In this document: in pieces, positions 1 to 4,941 of the stretch
Position numbering within the stretch: the stretch's first letter is position 1
Layout of the letters: each line of letters starts with the position of its first letter
Assembly (NCBI GenBank): GCA_020852155.1
Contig: JADZBJ010000116.1
Coordinates: forward strand, 1-5,105
DNA: 5,105 nt
Direction: 5' to 3'
From: Saprospiraceae bacterium
GTDB lineage: Bacteria > Bacteroidota > Bacteroidia > Chitinophagales > Saprospiraceae
Notes under the pieces: generated by a model
Databases searched by the model: none
Told to the model about the DNA's origin: nothing
The model's input: the letters and a program-made list of their open reading frames with translations, nothing else
Program-made: the position numbers and the translations under genes

Positions 1-252
1 GCTACCCAAAGCGGTATTTCACAAATTGCCTATCATTTTGAAACGCCAATGGTCGTGACCCGCGTGGGCGGACTGCCTGAAATTGTCGCCGACGGCGTAT
101 CGGGTTATGTCGTCGAACCCGAACCCGAAGCCATCGTCGCAGCCCTGCGTGATTTCACGAGCGAAGGCCGCCCGGAAGTCCTGCGCGCAGGAGTCAGGCA
201 GGAGAAAGAGCGGTTTGGATGGGGGAATTTTGTAGCGCAGGTGTTGGGGTAG
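1..252 (+). CDS. GT4-type glycosyltransferase, C-terminal fragment
   Basis: The frame is open from the first base and ends at TAG 250-252, giving the last 83 residues of a protein whose start lies outside the window. The fragment begins ATQSGISQIAYHFETP and continues with VVTRVGGLPEIVADGVSGYV. This is the nucleotide-sugar-binding end of the second Rossmann domain in GT-B fold glycosyltransferases of family GT4 ('glycosyltransferase group 1'): a Thr/Ser-x-Val-Gly-Gly-Leu-x-Glu-Ile-Val turn, then a Gly-x-Val-Val strand, then the final helix with 'PEAIVAALRDF'. Such enzymes transfer a sugar from an activated donor to lipid, polysaccharide or protein acceptors, usually at the cytoplasmic face of the membrane. 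Donor and acceptor cannot be read from this fragment. The Met at 49 is internal and not a start. A copy of the 75-bp repeat begins only a few bases after the stop. Confidence 0.87.
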   Translation, partial: ATQSGISQIAYHFETPMVVTRVGGLPEIVADGVSGYVVEPEPEAIVAALRDFTSEGRPEVLRAGVRQEKERFGWGNFVAQVLG

Positions 253-255
253 GGG

Positions 256-330
256 GCGACTCGCGTCTGTAAATCCTTGAAAATCGGGAACATCAATCCT
301 GTAAATCTTCAAAATCACTTAAATTCGGGT
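256..330 (-). repeat. Left copy of the 75-bp interspersed repeat
   Basis: Read on the minus strand, this stretch matches the plus-strand stretch 3158-3232 at 67 of 75 positions without gaps by my hand alignment. Both begin ACCCG(A/G)ATTTAAGTGATT and end GGATTTACAGACGCGAGT. The interior is made of GATTTTxAAG-like words. The copy starts four bases after the glycosyltransferase stop. Unlike the right copy, it has no TTCAAAATCACTTA on the GACGCGAGT side, so it may be truncated there, or that end may be an addition in the right copy. The remaining gap (331-370) holds a second degenerate TGAAATCACTTA at 331-342. I see no TAnnTTTG box or terminator in 253-370. Confidence 0.85.
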
Positions 331-370
331 TGAAATCACTTACATCAGCGTATAAAACACAAACTAAACC

Positions 371-625
371 ATGGGTTCCAACGAAGATTACGCTCAAAAG
401 ACAATGGAAGAATTATTGGCCGAAGAGCAAAAACTCAAATCCAGAAAAACCATGACGGCTGTTTTGGTCGGCTTCATGATGGGCGTTGCCATTTTTGCAG
501 CCGTAAGAGGGAAATTCCTCCCGACGATCGCCATGATTATATTTTCCTATTTGATTGGCAACGGATACGCAAAATCATTAAAAACAGTCCAGTCGGAAAT
601 AAGCCGAAGAAGCGCTGGTCACTGA
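371..625 (+). CDS. Small two-segment membrane protein of unknown function
   Basis: An 84-residue protein. Residues 1-26 are charged and helix-prone (EELLAEEQKLKSRK), possibly a short coiled coil. Two hydrophobic segments follow, about 29-45 (AVLVGFMMGVAIFAAV) and 50-66 (LPTIAMIIFSYLIGNGY), joined by a short basic turn (RGK). The C-terminus is basic (SEISRRSAGH). The layout predicts an inner-membrane hairpin with both ends in the cytoplasm. Similar short proteins are common as uncharacterised proteins in Bacteroidota, but I cannot name a family or function. ATG 371 is chosen because it is the first Met in frame and gives the whole acidic helix; there is no Shine-Dalgarno, as usual for the phylum. 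The stop (TGA 623-625) overlaps the stop of the convergent hydrolase gene by 7 bp, leaving no room for a terminator between them. The TCAAAATCACTTA motif ends 49 bases before the start. Confidence 0.72.
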   Translation: MGSNEDYAQKTMEELLAEEQKLKSRKTMTAVLVGFMMGVAIFAAVRGKFLPTIAMIIFSYLIGNGYAKSLKTVQSEISRRSAGH

Positions 626-1491
626 TTTTTCGTTCCTTTCAAAAACGCCAAAATGGCCTCATTCACACTGTTGTCTTGCAGGCGATGGCCCAATCCCGAT
701 GTTTGTAAAAATTCGGCATTCCAGGCGTCTGCGATGGCCTGACCCTCGGCCACAGGTGCAACATCGTCGTCAGTATCGTGAATGACCAGTCCCGTAATAT
801 CTTGTAGCAATTGAACGCGTTCGACCACGGAGAAGGCTTCAATGGGCTGCCCGGTACGGCGCTTGATTTCTGTACCGATGGCGTTTTCAACAACTTCAGA
901 AAAGCCGAAAAATTGACAAAAATCGCGGGTAACGCGCACCGTATCTGCAAAGGGAGCCATGAGTACCATTTTTTCCGGGCGCTCGACGCCGAGCATGGTT
1001 GTGCAGATAACCGGAGCGCCGGCGCCCAGCGAATGCCCTACAATGGCATAGGGCCGACCAAATTCAGATAAAACTGCCTGAATGGCCCGGCTGAACAGCA
1101 ATAAATTGAGCGTATTGCCCGCACTTTGTCCGCTGGCGGGAGCGTCGAGGGCCAATACACGGTAACCGTGTTGTTGCAGCGCCTTGCAGAGTCGTCGCCA
1201 GCGCGCTGAACTGGATTCCCAGCCGTGCAGCAGCAGTACAGTTTGGCCGTTAGGGTGCTGCGGATTCCATTCGTAGGTGTGCAAATGCAGCCCTTCAAAA
1301 TGGATTTTTTTCTGGGAGGACTTCGCAAAAAAGGATTTATCCTGATCGCGCAAGGGTAATCGGCGCGGCGTGCAAAACAGCCTGAAAGCCAGGCGACCTG
1401 CCATGCGCGGCGATACTTTTGACAAGGCATTCAGGGTTTTGCCAACCCGGCGCAACTGGCGGAGCGTGCTTTCCGAAAGGTGATCGGGCAT
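619..1491 (-). CDS. Alpha/beta hydrolase, predicted serine esterase/lipase type
   Basis: A 290-residue protein with a complete alpha/beta-hydrolase fold signature. The oxyanion-hole motif is LLLHGWESS (His89-Gly90-Trp91), and 'RVLALDAPASGQS' (about 111-123) is the strand-4/turn typical of the family. The nucleophile elbow is VGHSLGAG with Ser154. The acid is probably Asp242 in HDTDDDVAP, and the catalytic His269 is in GLGHRLQ. The first 70 residues are basic (MAGRLAFRLFCTPRRLPLR) and precede the fold; this leader region is typical of the closest Bacteroidota alpha/beta hydrolases I know, and is not a clear signal peptide, so the enzyme is probably cytoplasmic or membrane-associated. The substrate is unknown; esterase, lipase or thioesterase activity is possible. 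ATG 1491 gives the only plausible N-terminus in frame. No TAnnTTTG box lies in the gap from 1492 to 1609, so it may be transcribed from the upstream barrel-protein gene by read-through of the heptamer hairpin, or from an unrecognised promoter. Its stop overlaps the convergent small membrane protein gene. Confidence 0.92.
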   Translation of the reverse strand: MPDHLSESTLRQLRRVGKTLNALSKVSPRMAGRLAFRLFCTPRRLPLRDQDKSFFAKSSQKKIHFEGLHLHTYEWNPQHPNGQTVLLLHGWESSSARWRRLCKALQQHGYRVLALDAPASGQSAGNTLNLLLFSRAIQAVLSEFGRPYAIVGHSLGAGAPVICTTMLGVERPEKMVLMAPFADTVRVTRDFCQFFGFSEVVENAIGTEIKRRTGQPIEAFSVVERVQLLQDITGLVIHDTDDDVAPVAEGQAIADAWNAEFLQTSGLGHRLQDNSVNEAILAFLKGTKNQ

Positions 1492-1502
1492 TTTTTGAGC
1501 GG

Positions 1503-1515
1503 TAAGTGATTTTGA
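1503..1515 (-). repeat. TCAAAATCACTTA 13-mer upstream of the hydrolase gene
   Basis: On the minus strand this reads TCAAAATCACTTA and ends 11 bases before the hydrolase ATG. The same 13-mer occurs exactly at 309-321 (+), 3233-3245 (+) and, in the opposite sense, at 3167-3179. A shorter version lies at 331-342. Here it abuts the outer side of the heptamer hairpin without the rest of the 75-bp repeat, so the motif can occur alone. Its role is unknown. Confidence 0.7.
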
Positions 1516-1611
1516 GTTAGGAGTTAGGAGTTATGAGTTAGGAGTTATGAGTTATTTACTCAACGAAATGATGAAAATAACTCATAACTCCTAACTCATA
1601 ACTCCTAACTC
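1514..1611. repeat. Heptamer-built perfect hairpin (37-bp stem)
   Basis: The left side is six tandem heptamers, 1514-1555: GAGTTAG twice, GAGTTAT, GAGTTAG, then GAGTTAT twice. The right side (1577-1611) is five units forming the exact reverse complement of units 2-6. With two further pairs on the inner side, the stem is 1521-1557 against 1575-1611: 37 bp with no mismatch, and a 17-nt loop at 1558-1574. The right arm contains the TGA stop (1610-1612) of the barrel-protein gene, so a transcript of that gene would fold into the hairpin directly at its end. The structure could end transcription or protect the 3' end of the message; no run of T follows the stem on the minus strand, so a classical intrinsic terminator is not shown. 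Confidence 0.93.
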
Positions 1612-2383
1612 ATTTCCGTTTTCCAAACTGAAGGTTGACGTAGAAATTGAAGAAAAACTGCTGATTTTCGTCGGAGATCATGATGGGCGCTTTTTTGATA
1701 AAACCATCGGCCTGGAGTCCGATTTCGAGGGCTTTGACGAATTCGTCGAAAGCGCCCCAGTCGAAGTGCAGTGCTATGGATGCGTTGGCGCCGGGCAGCA
1801 GGGAAATTTCATCAAATCCGCGCGTGAATGCGGAAGCGCCGAGGATTTGAGTGCTGTTGTTCAAAAACACATCTGCGTTACTTTCGGAGTATTTTTCATG
1901 CGATACGCGGCCGCTCGCATCCGATCCAGAACTGCGGCGGATGGCTAAGTAGTAAGGTTTGAGCAAGCCCAATGTCGGGCCGAGGGTATAAGTAGCGCCG
2001 ATGGCCACACCCTTTTTTCGGGCTTTTTCAGAGTAATAACGCTTGACGCCCCAACCGCCACGCGCGAGCAGTAAGGTGTTTTGTTTGCCAAAAACATAGG
2101 GTCTGAACGACCGCCGTGTAGTTGGCGGGGCGCTCTGACGTTGCTCTTTGGCGTGTTTGAGTTCGCCGAGGCTGATATGATAAAAAGTGGTGCGGTAATA
2201 TGTCCGAAGGCGACCGAACTCAAGTCCTGCTGACAAGCTGCGCGGTGTTCCCAGGCGCATGTTGAACGTCGTTTCCTTGTTGTAAATAATGCCCAGTTTT
2301 TGCGTCGGACGCGTTGGCACAGATTGCGCCGACATATTCAGGGCGCAAAAAAGAATCGGAATAACAAGAATCGGTCGAAACAT
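1610..2383 (-). CDS. Secreted, probable outer-membrane beta-barrel protein
   Basis: A 257-residue protein with a typical Sec signal peptide: MFRP, a hydrophobic core ILVIPILFCALN, and likely cleavage at MSA|QS (after about residue 19). The mature part has alternating hydrophobic/polar strands rich in Tyr, Phe and Gly (LEFGRLRTYYRTTFYHI; TLLLARGGWGVKRYYSEK; KKGVAIGATYTLGPTLGLLK). It ends in a strand-like FFFNFYVNLQFGKRK, resembling the terminal strand of many Bacteroidota outer-membrane barrels. I take it as an uncharacterised barrel protein of that phylum; ligand and function are unknown. The start at 2383 is fixed by the signal peptide. A TAnnTTTG match lies 85 bases upstream and an imperfect hairpin lies in the leader between them. 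The stop codon is supplied by the heptamer hairpin, which raises the possibility that the original C-terminus was changed when the repeat arrived. The hydrolase gene follows on the same strand after 118 bp. Confidence 0.8.
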   Translation of the reverse strand: MFRPILVIPILFCALNMSAQSVPTRPTQKLGIIYNKETTFNMRLGTPRSLSAGLEFGRLRTYYRTTFYHISLGELKHAKEQRQSAPPTTRRSFRPYVFGKQNTLLLARGGWGVKRYYSEKARKKGVAIGATYTLGPTLGLLKPYYLAIRRSSGSDASGRVSHEKYSESNADVFLNNSTQILGASAFTRGFDEISLLPGANASIALHFDWGAFDEFVKALEIGLQADGFIKKAPIMISDENQQFFFNFYVNLQFGKRK

Positions 2384-2412
2384 AGGTTCAGCAGTTGGAA
2401 GTTTCAGGCTGT

Positions 2413-2451
2413 GATGTTCAGAAGCCGCTCTTGCGGAGCATTCTTGGCATC
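2413..2451 (-). promoter_or_regulatory. Imperfect hairpin in the leader of the barrel-protein gene
   Basis: On the minus strand, GATG at one end pairs with CATC at the other. Inner blocks AGAA/TTCT, GC/GC and CGC/GCG surround an AAGA loop, with a mismatched internal loop and small bulges. It lies between the putative promoter (2468-2475) and the ATG at 2383. A leader structure affecting translation or message stability is possible; nothing further can be shown from one copy. Confidence 0.3.
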
Positions 2452-2467
2452 AGCACCCTTGAGGTTT

Positions 2468-2475
2468 CAAAAGTA
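2468..2475 (-). promoter_or_regulatory. Putative -7 box (TACTTTTG) of the barrel-protein gene
   Basis: On the minus strand the sequence TACTTTTG fits the Bacteroidota -7 consensus TAnnTTTG exactly, with a leader of about 75-80 nt to the ATG at 2383. No TTG is seen at the expected -33 position, so the call rests on the -7 box alone. The 162-bp mobile element begins 35 bp upstream of it. Confidence 0.45.
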
Positions 2476-2502
2476 GTGCCTTGAATCCGGAAATAAATAA
2501 AA

Positions 2503-2680
2503 ATTTACTGGTAACTGGTTAGGTCAGCGGTTTTGGATCAAAAAAGCAGGCAATTTTTGGTCAATCAAGCCGCTTTTTTGAGTTCGATGCAGCGCATCGG
2601 ACGAAAAAAACGGCGAAGAGTGGCCTAAAATTGACCTTTTTTGACCAAAATGGGAGCGATCTAACCAGTTACATTTACTG
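2503..2680. mobile_element. 162-bp palindromic MITE with 8-bp target duplication, IS66-like ends
   Basis: The element spans 2511-2672. Its ends are perfect 12-bp inverted repeats, GTAACTGGTTAG (2511-2522) and CTAACCAGTTAC (2661-2672). It is flanked exactly by the direct repeat ATTTACTG (2503-2510 and 2673-2680), the expected 8-bp target-site duplication. The inside is also palindromic: TTTTGGATCAAAAAAG (2531-2546) faces CTTTTTTGACCAAAA (2636-2650), GCCG (2569-2572) faces CGGC (2611-2614), and the apex CGATGC-AGC-GCATCG (2585-2599) lies at the exact centre. It encodes no transposase. Ends beginning GTAA together with 8-bp duplications are the recognised signature of the IS66 family, so I infer a non-autonomous element moved by an IS66-type transposase located elsewhere. 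The source element was not identified. Confidence 0.88.
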
Positions 2681-2825
2681 AAATTACTCCCGTTTGGCGA
2701 AATCTCCTGTTCGGAACAATGTCGGGCGGGAAAAGTTGTGCCAATTTTACCGTTACCAAGGCAGAAAAAGTGCTGCTTGTCGGATATTGGCCAAATGGCG
2801 CGAAAGGCGGGCTGCGCGAAAAAAG

Positions 2826-2900
2826 TGGTAGTCTCAGCGGGAATCGAACCCACATCTAAAGTTTAGGAAACTTCTATTCTATCCATTGAACTATGAGACC
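2826..2900 (-). tRNA. tRNA-Arg (anticodon CCT)
   Basis: The minus strand folds into a complete cloverleaf. The acceptor stem is GGTCTCA/TGAGACT, with G-U as the first pair. The D arm is GTTC-AATGGATA-GAAT. The anticodon arm is GAAGT-TTCCTAA-ACTTT, placing CCT at positions 34-36. The variable loop is AGAT and the T arm is GTGGG-TTCGATT-CCCGC. The body is 72 nt (2829-2900) with discriminator A at 2829, and CCA is encoded directly after it (2826-2828). It reads AGG arginine codons. Position 33 is T and 37 is A, as expected for a functional tRNA. A run of six T follows on the minus strand just after CCA and one C (2819-2824), which may help end transcription. The region between the tRNA and the 162-bp element (2681-2818) holds nothing else I can support. 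Confidence 0.96.
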
Positions 2901-2907
2901 GGGGGCG

Positions 2908-2915
2908 CAAAGGTA
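2908..2915 (-). promoter_or_regulatory. -7 box (TACCTTTG) of the tRNA-Arg gene
   Basis: On the minus strand the sequence reads TACCTTTGC, an exact fit to the Bacteroidota TAnnTTTG box, 7 bases before the first base of the tRNA. This spacing would start transcription at or within a few bases of the mature 5' end. No TTG is found at the -33 spacing. Confidence 0.65.
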
Positions 2916-2973
2916 AAAGGATGACACGGAATTTTTAGAGGATCGTCGCTTTGAATATTCTTTTTTCATGTCG

Positions 2974-3053
2974 TTAGAGGTTGTTTGAATTTCCCTGCTG
3001 GATTTAAAAAGATGCCTTTTTGAGTCAGTGAGGGAATTTTAAACAACCTCTTA
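2974..3053. mobile_element. 74-bp MITE-like element with TTA flanks
   Basis: The element spans 2977-3050. The left end GAGGTTGTTTGAATTTCCCT (2977-2996) and the right end AGGGAATTTTAAACAACCTC (3031-3050) are inverted copies matching at 18 of 20 positions, the outer 10 perfectly. TTA occurs directly on each side (2974-2976, 3051-3053), consistent with a 3-bp target duplication of the TNA type made by some IS5-family subgroups. The central 34 bp encode nothing. With only 3 bp of duplication the boundary is less certain than for the 162-bp element; a plain REP-like stem-loop is the alternative. It lies about 75 bp upstream of the tRNA. The stretch 3054-3157 next to it shows no convincing gene or signal. 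Confidence 0.65.
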
Positions 3054-3157
3054 CAACCTTTTTGCAGATTCGTTTGTCCTTGTCGCCAAATAAGATGGAA
3101 AACACAGCGTTAGGGCATATCGCTGCATCAATACATCCCAAAACAGATTCATTCAGT

Positions 3158-3245
3158 ACCCGGATTTAAGTGATTTTGAAGATTTTAAGGATTGATTTTC
3201 TTGATTTTCAAGGATTTACAGACGCGAGTTGTTCAAAATCACTTA
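3158..3245 (+). repeat. Right copy of the 75-bp repeat, with 14-bp inverted ends
   Basis: Positions 3158-3232 match the left copy (256-330, opposite strand) at 67 of 75 positions. In this copy the unit 3167-3245 (79 bp) is bounded by perfect 14-bp inverted repeats, TAAGTGATTTTGAA (3167-3180) and TTCAAAATCACTTA (3232-3245). Between them lie repeated GATTTT(G/C/T)AAG-type words and then GGATTTACAGACGCGAGT. No target duplication is evident. It ends 33 bases before the htrA start codon, so the promoter of htrA must lie within or very close to it. Confidence 0.85.
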
Positions 3246-3278
3246 GGCTATACAAATATTTAGATTCTGAACAGAAAC

Positions 3279-4715
3279 ATGAGAAAGTACCTTCCCTTCA
3301 CGATCATTGCCCTGTTGTCGTCGCTTTTAAGTGTGACGCTCTTTAACTTTATCTCGCCGCGCCGGGTGGTTTGGTCGGAGGATGCCTCCGGCGATGTACG
3401 CTATGCGCACCTGGTGGATAAACTGTTCAGTGACCGTACCAACAGCCCTTTTCGGTCGTCGTCGCCCACCGATTTTATCATTGCTGCTGAAATGGCTACA
3501 CCGGCGGTGGTGAACATCAAAGCATTGATTGAAGAAAGCGGCGGCTTGTGGCAAGGCGGATCAATGACCGGTTCATCCGGCTCCGGCGTCATCATGTCGC
3601 CCGATGGTTATGTGGTGACCAACCACCACGTCGTGGAGCGCAGCACCGATATCAAGGTAACGATGGCCGACAAGCGCGAGTTTTCCGCCCGTATTGTTGG
3701 GTCAGACCCGTCCACCGACATTGCCTTGTTGAAAATTGACGGCCGTGACCTGCCCTTTGTTGTGTTCGGTAATTCCGATTCCGTCAGGGTAGGCGAGTGG
3801 GTACTGGCTGTGGGTAACCCGTTCAACCTGGAAAGCACCGTCACGGCAGGCATTGTCAGCGCCAAAGGCCGCAACATTAATATCCTGCGCGGCGGGGCGA
3901 GCATCGAGTCGTTTATTCAAACAGACGCAGCCGTGAATCCTGGCAACAGTGGCGGCGCGCTGGTGAATACTGCCGGCGAATTGATCGGAATTAATACAGC
4001 AATTATCACAGAATCAGGTAGTTATGAAGGATATTCCTTTGCTGTTCCGTCAAATCTGGTGCAAAAAGTCATTCGCGACCTGCGAGAATTCGGCAGTGTT
4101 CAGCGGGCATTTCTGGGTGTGAGCGTACAAGACCTCGACGCCGAAACAGCGCAGGAAATGGGCCTGCCCAATGGGGAAGGCGTATTGCTTAATCGAGTGG
4201 CTTCCGATGGCGGCGCAGCCGAGGCGGGTTTGCAAAACCGCGATGTTGTGGTGGGCATCAACAACACGCGCGTACGCAGCACCTCGGAGTTGCTGGAGTT
4301 TGTCGGCCGTTTTCGTCCCGGCGAATCTGTAACGCTCGATTACTGGCGCAATGGCAAAAAACTGCGTTCCAGCGTTCACCTGAAAGATGTCAATAATTCC
4401 ACCAAAATAGCCCGTGTTCAAGGCAATGAACTCGAAGACGAACTGGGTTTTGAAATCAGGGATTTGAGTAATTCCGAAAAGAACAGGATTCGCCTGCAAG
4501 GCGCTGTGGTAAACAGTATTACCAAAGGCAGTCTGGTTTATCAGACGAATATGCAGCCCGGTTTCGTGATCACTTCTGTCAACGGCAGTCGGGTAAAATC
4601 CGCCGCAGAAGCCATTGACGCGATTAAAAATGCCTATAACAACCTGTCCATTGACGGGTACTATGAAAGCGAGCCGGATTTGTATTCTTATCGGTTTAAA
4701 AAGCGCGGCGGGTAA
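3279..4715 (+). CDS. htrA: HtrA/DegQ-family periplasmic serine protease
   Basis: A complete 478-residue protein of the usual length for DegP/DegQ. Residues 5-25 (LPFTIIALLSSLLSVTLFNF) are a signal peptide or membrane anchor without a clear cleavage site or lipobox, placing the enzyme in the periplasm. The trypsin-like S1C domain spans about 65-265 with the full triad: His117 in YVVTNHHVV, Asp147 in STDIALLKI and Ser224 in GNSGGAL. The LA loop region (about 84-100) is short, more like DegQ/DegS than DegP with its long Q-linker. PDZ1 covers about 276-370, with the carboxylate-binding loop near AFLGVSV. A more divergent second PDZ runs from about 385 to 475 (LGFEIRDL ... GAVVNSI). These enzymes degrade or chaperone misfolded envelope proteins and form trimers or larger cages. 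The start is fixed by the signal sequence; no Shine-Dalgarno is present. The gene appears to be single, with a repeat directly upstream and a terminator 36 bases downstream. A strict TAnnTTTG box is not seen before it. Confidence 0.97.
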   Translation: MRKYLPFTIIALLSSLLSVTLFNFISPRRVVWSEDASGDVRYAHLVDKLFSDRTNSPFRSSSPTDFIIAAEMATPAVVNIKALIEESGGLWQGGSMTGSSGSGVIMSPDGYVVTNHHVVERSTDIKVTMADKREFSARIVGSDPSTDIALLKIDGRDLPFVVFGNSDSVRVGEWVLAVGNPFNLESTVTAGIVSAKGRNINILRGGASIESFIQTDAAVNPGNSGGALVNTAGELIGINTAIITESGSYEGYSFAVPSNLVQKVIRDLREFGSVQRAFLGVSVQDLDAETAQEMGLPNGEGVLLNRVASDGGAAEAGLQNRDVVVGINNTRVRSTSELLEFVGRFRPGESVTLDYWRNGKKLRSSVHLKDVNNSTKIARVQGNELEDELGFEIRDLSNSEKNRIRLQGAVVNSITKGSLVYQTNMQPGFVITSVNGSRVKSAAEAIDAIKNAYNNLSIDGYYESEPDLYSYRFKKRGG

Positions 4716-4750
4716 AGGGGCTCTGCTGCACCCATTTTTCAGTACATCGG

Positions 4751-4800
4751 GAAGACACAAAGGAAGCGTCAGTTGGCGGCCTTTGTGTCTTCTTCCTTTT
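4751..4800 (+). terminator. Intrinsic terminator of htrA
   Basis: GAAGACACAAAGG (4751-4763) and CCTTTGTGTCTTC (4780-4792) form a perfect 13-bp stem with a 16-nt loop, followed by a pyrimidine-rich tail ending in TTTT (4797-4800). It lies 36 bp after the htrA stop and has the expected orientation. On the other strand the sequence after the stem is not T-rich, so it acts on the plus strand only. Confidence 0.9.
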
Positions 4801-4901
4801 ATTGAGTTGTATTTTAAAAAACAGACCTGTTGGATTCGCCAGCCTCAGCCATACCACGGACATAACCGGACAATCATTCATTTCTTTCCCGGCATTTCAC
4901 G

Positions 4902-4909
4902 TACTTTTG
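4902..4909 (+). promoter_or_regulatory. Possible -7 box (TACTTTTG) of a gene beyond the window
   Basis: TACTTTTGC fits the TAnnTTTG consensus and is followed by a stretch without long genes up to the window end, so it may start a transcript for a gene to the right. No TTG is present at the expected -33 position. The AT-rich hairpin at 4942-5068 would lie in its leader. Confidence 0.35.
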
Positions 4910-4941
4910 CAGCCCTTTTCAAATTGCTTTTGTAGCTCAGT

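Noticed and set aside
1514..1611. CRISPR array or iteron origin
   Set aside because: The units are 7 nt, directly adjacent and without spacers, and the two sides are inverted copies; no cas or rep gene is nearby.
2819..2825. Intrinsic terminator of tRNA-Arg
   Set aside because: A run of six T follows CCA on the minus strand, but I find no convincing separate hairpin before it other than the tRNA itself, so it is noted with the tRNA and not called separately.
2524..2853. Minus-strand ORF of 109 codons
   Set aside because: It runs through the palindromic 162-bp element and into the tRNA gene; low-complexity translation, no family resemblance.
3095..3169. Small plus-strand ORF of 24 codons (MENTALGHIAASIHP...)
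   Set aside because: Too short, no recognisable family, no promoter box, and its stop lies inside the repeat end at 3167.
4050..4760. Minus-strand ORF of 236 codons
   Set aside because: It is antisense to the well-supported htrA gene and crosses the terminator; its translation shows no domain.
4931..4941. TGTAGCTCAGT resembles a tRNA D-arm start
   Set aside because: No acceptor, anticodon or T arm follows; the AT-rich hairpin begins directly after. A remnant of a tRNA disrupted by the repeat is conceivable, but an 11-base match is not enough.
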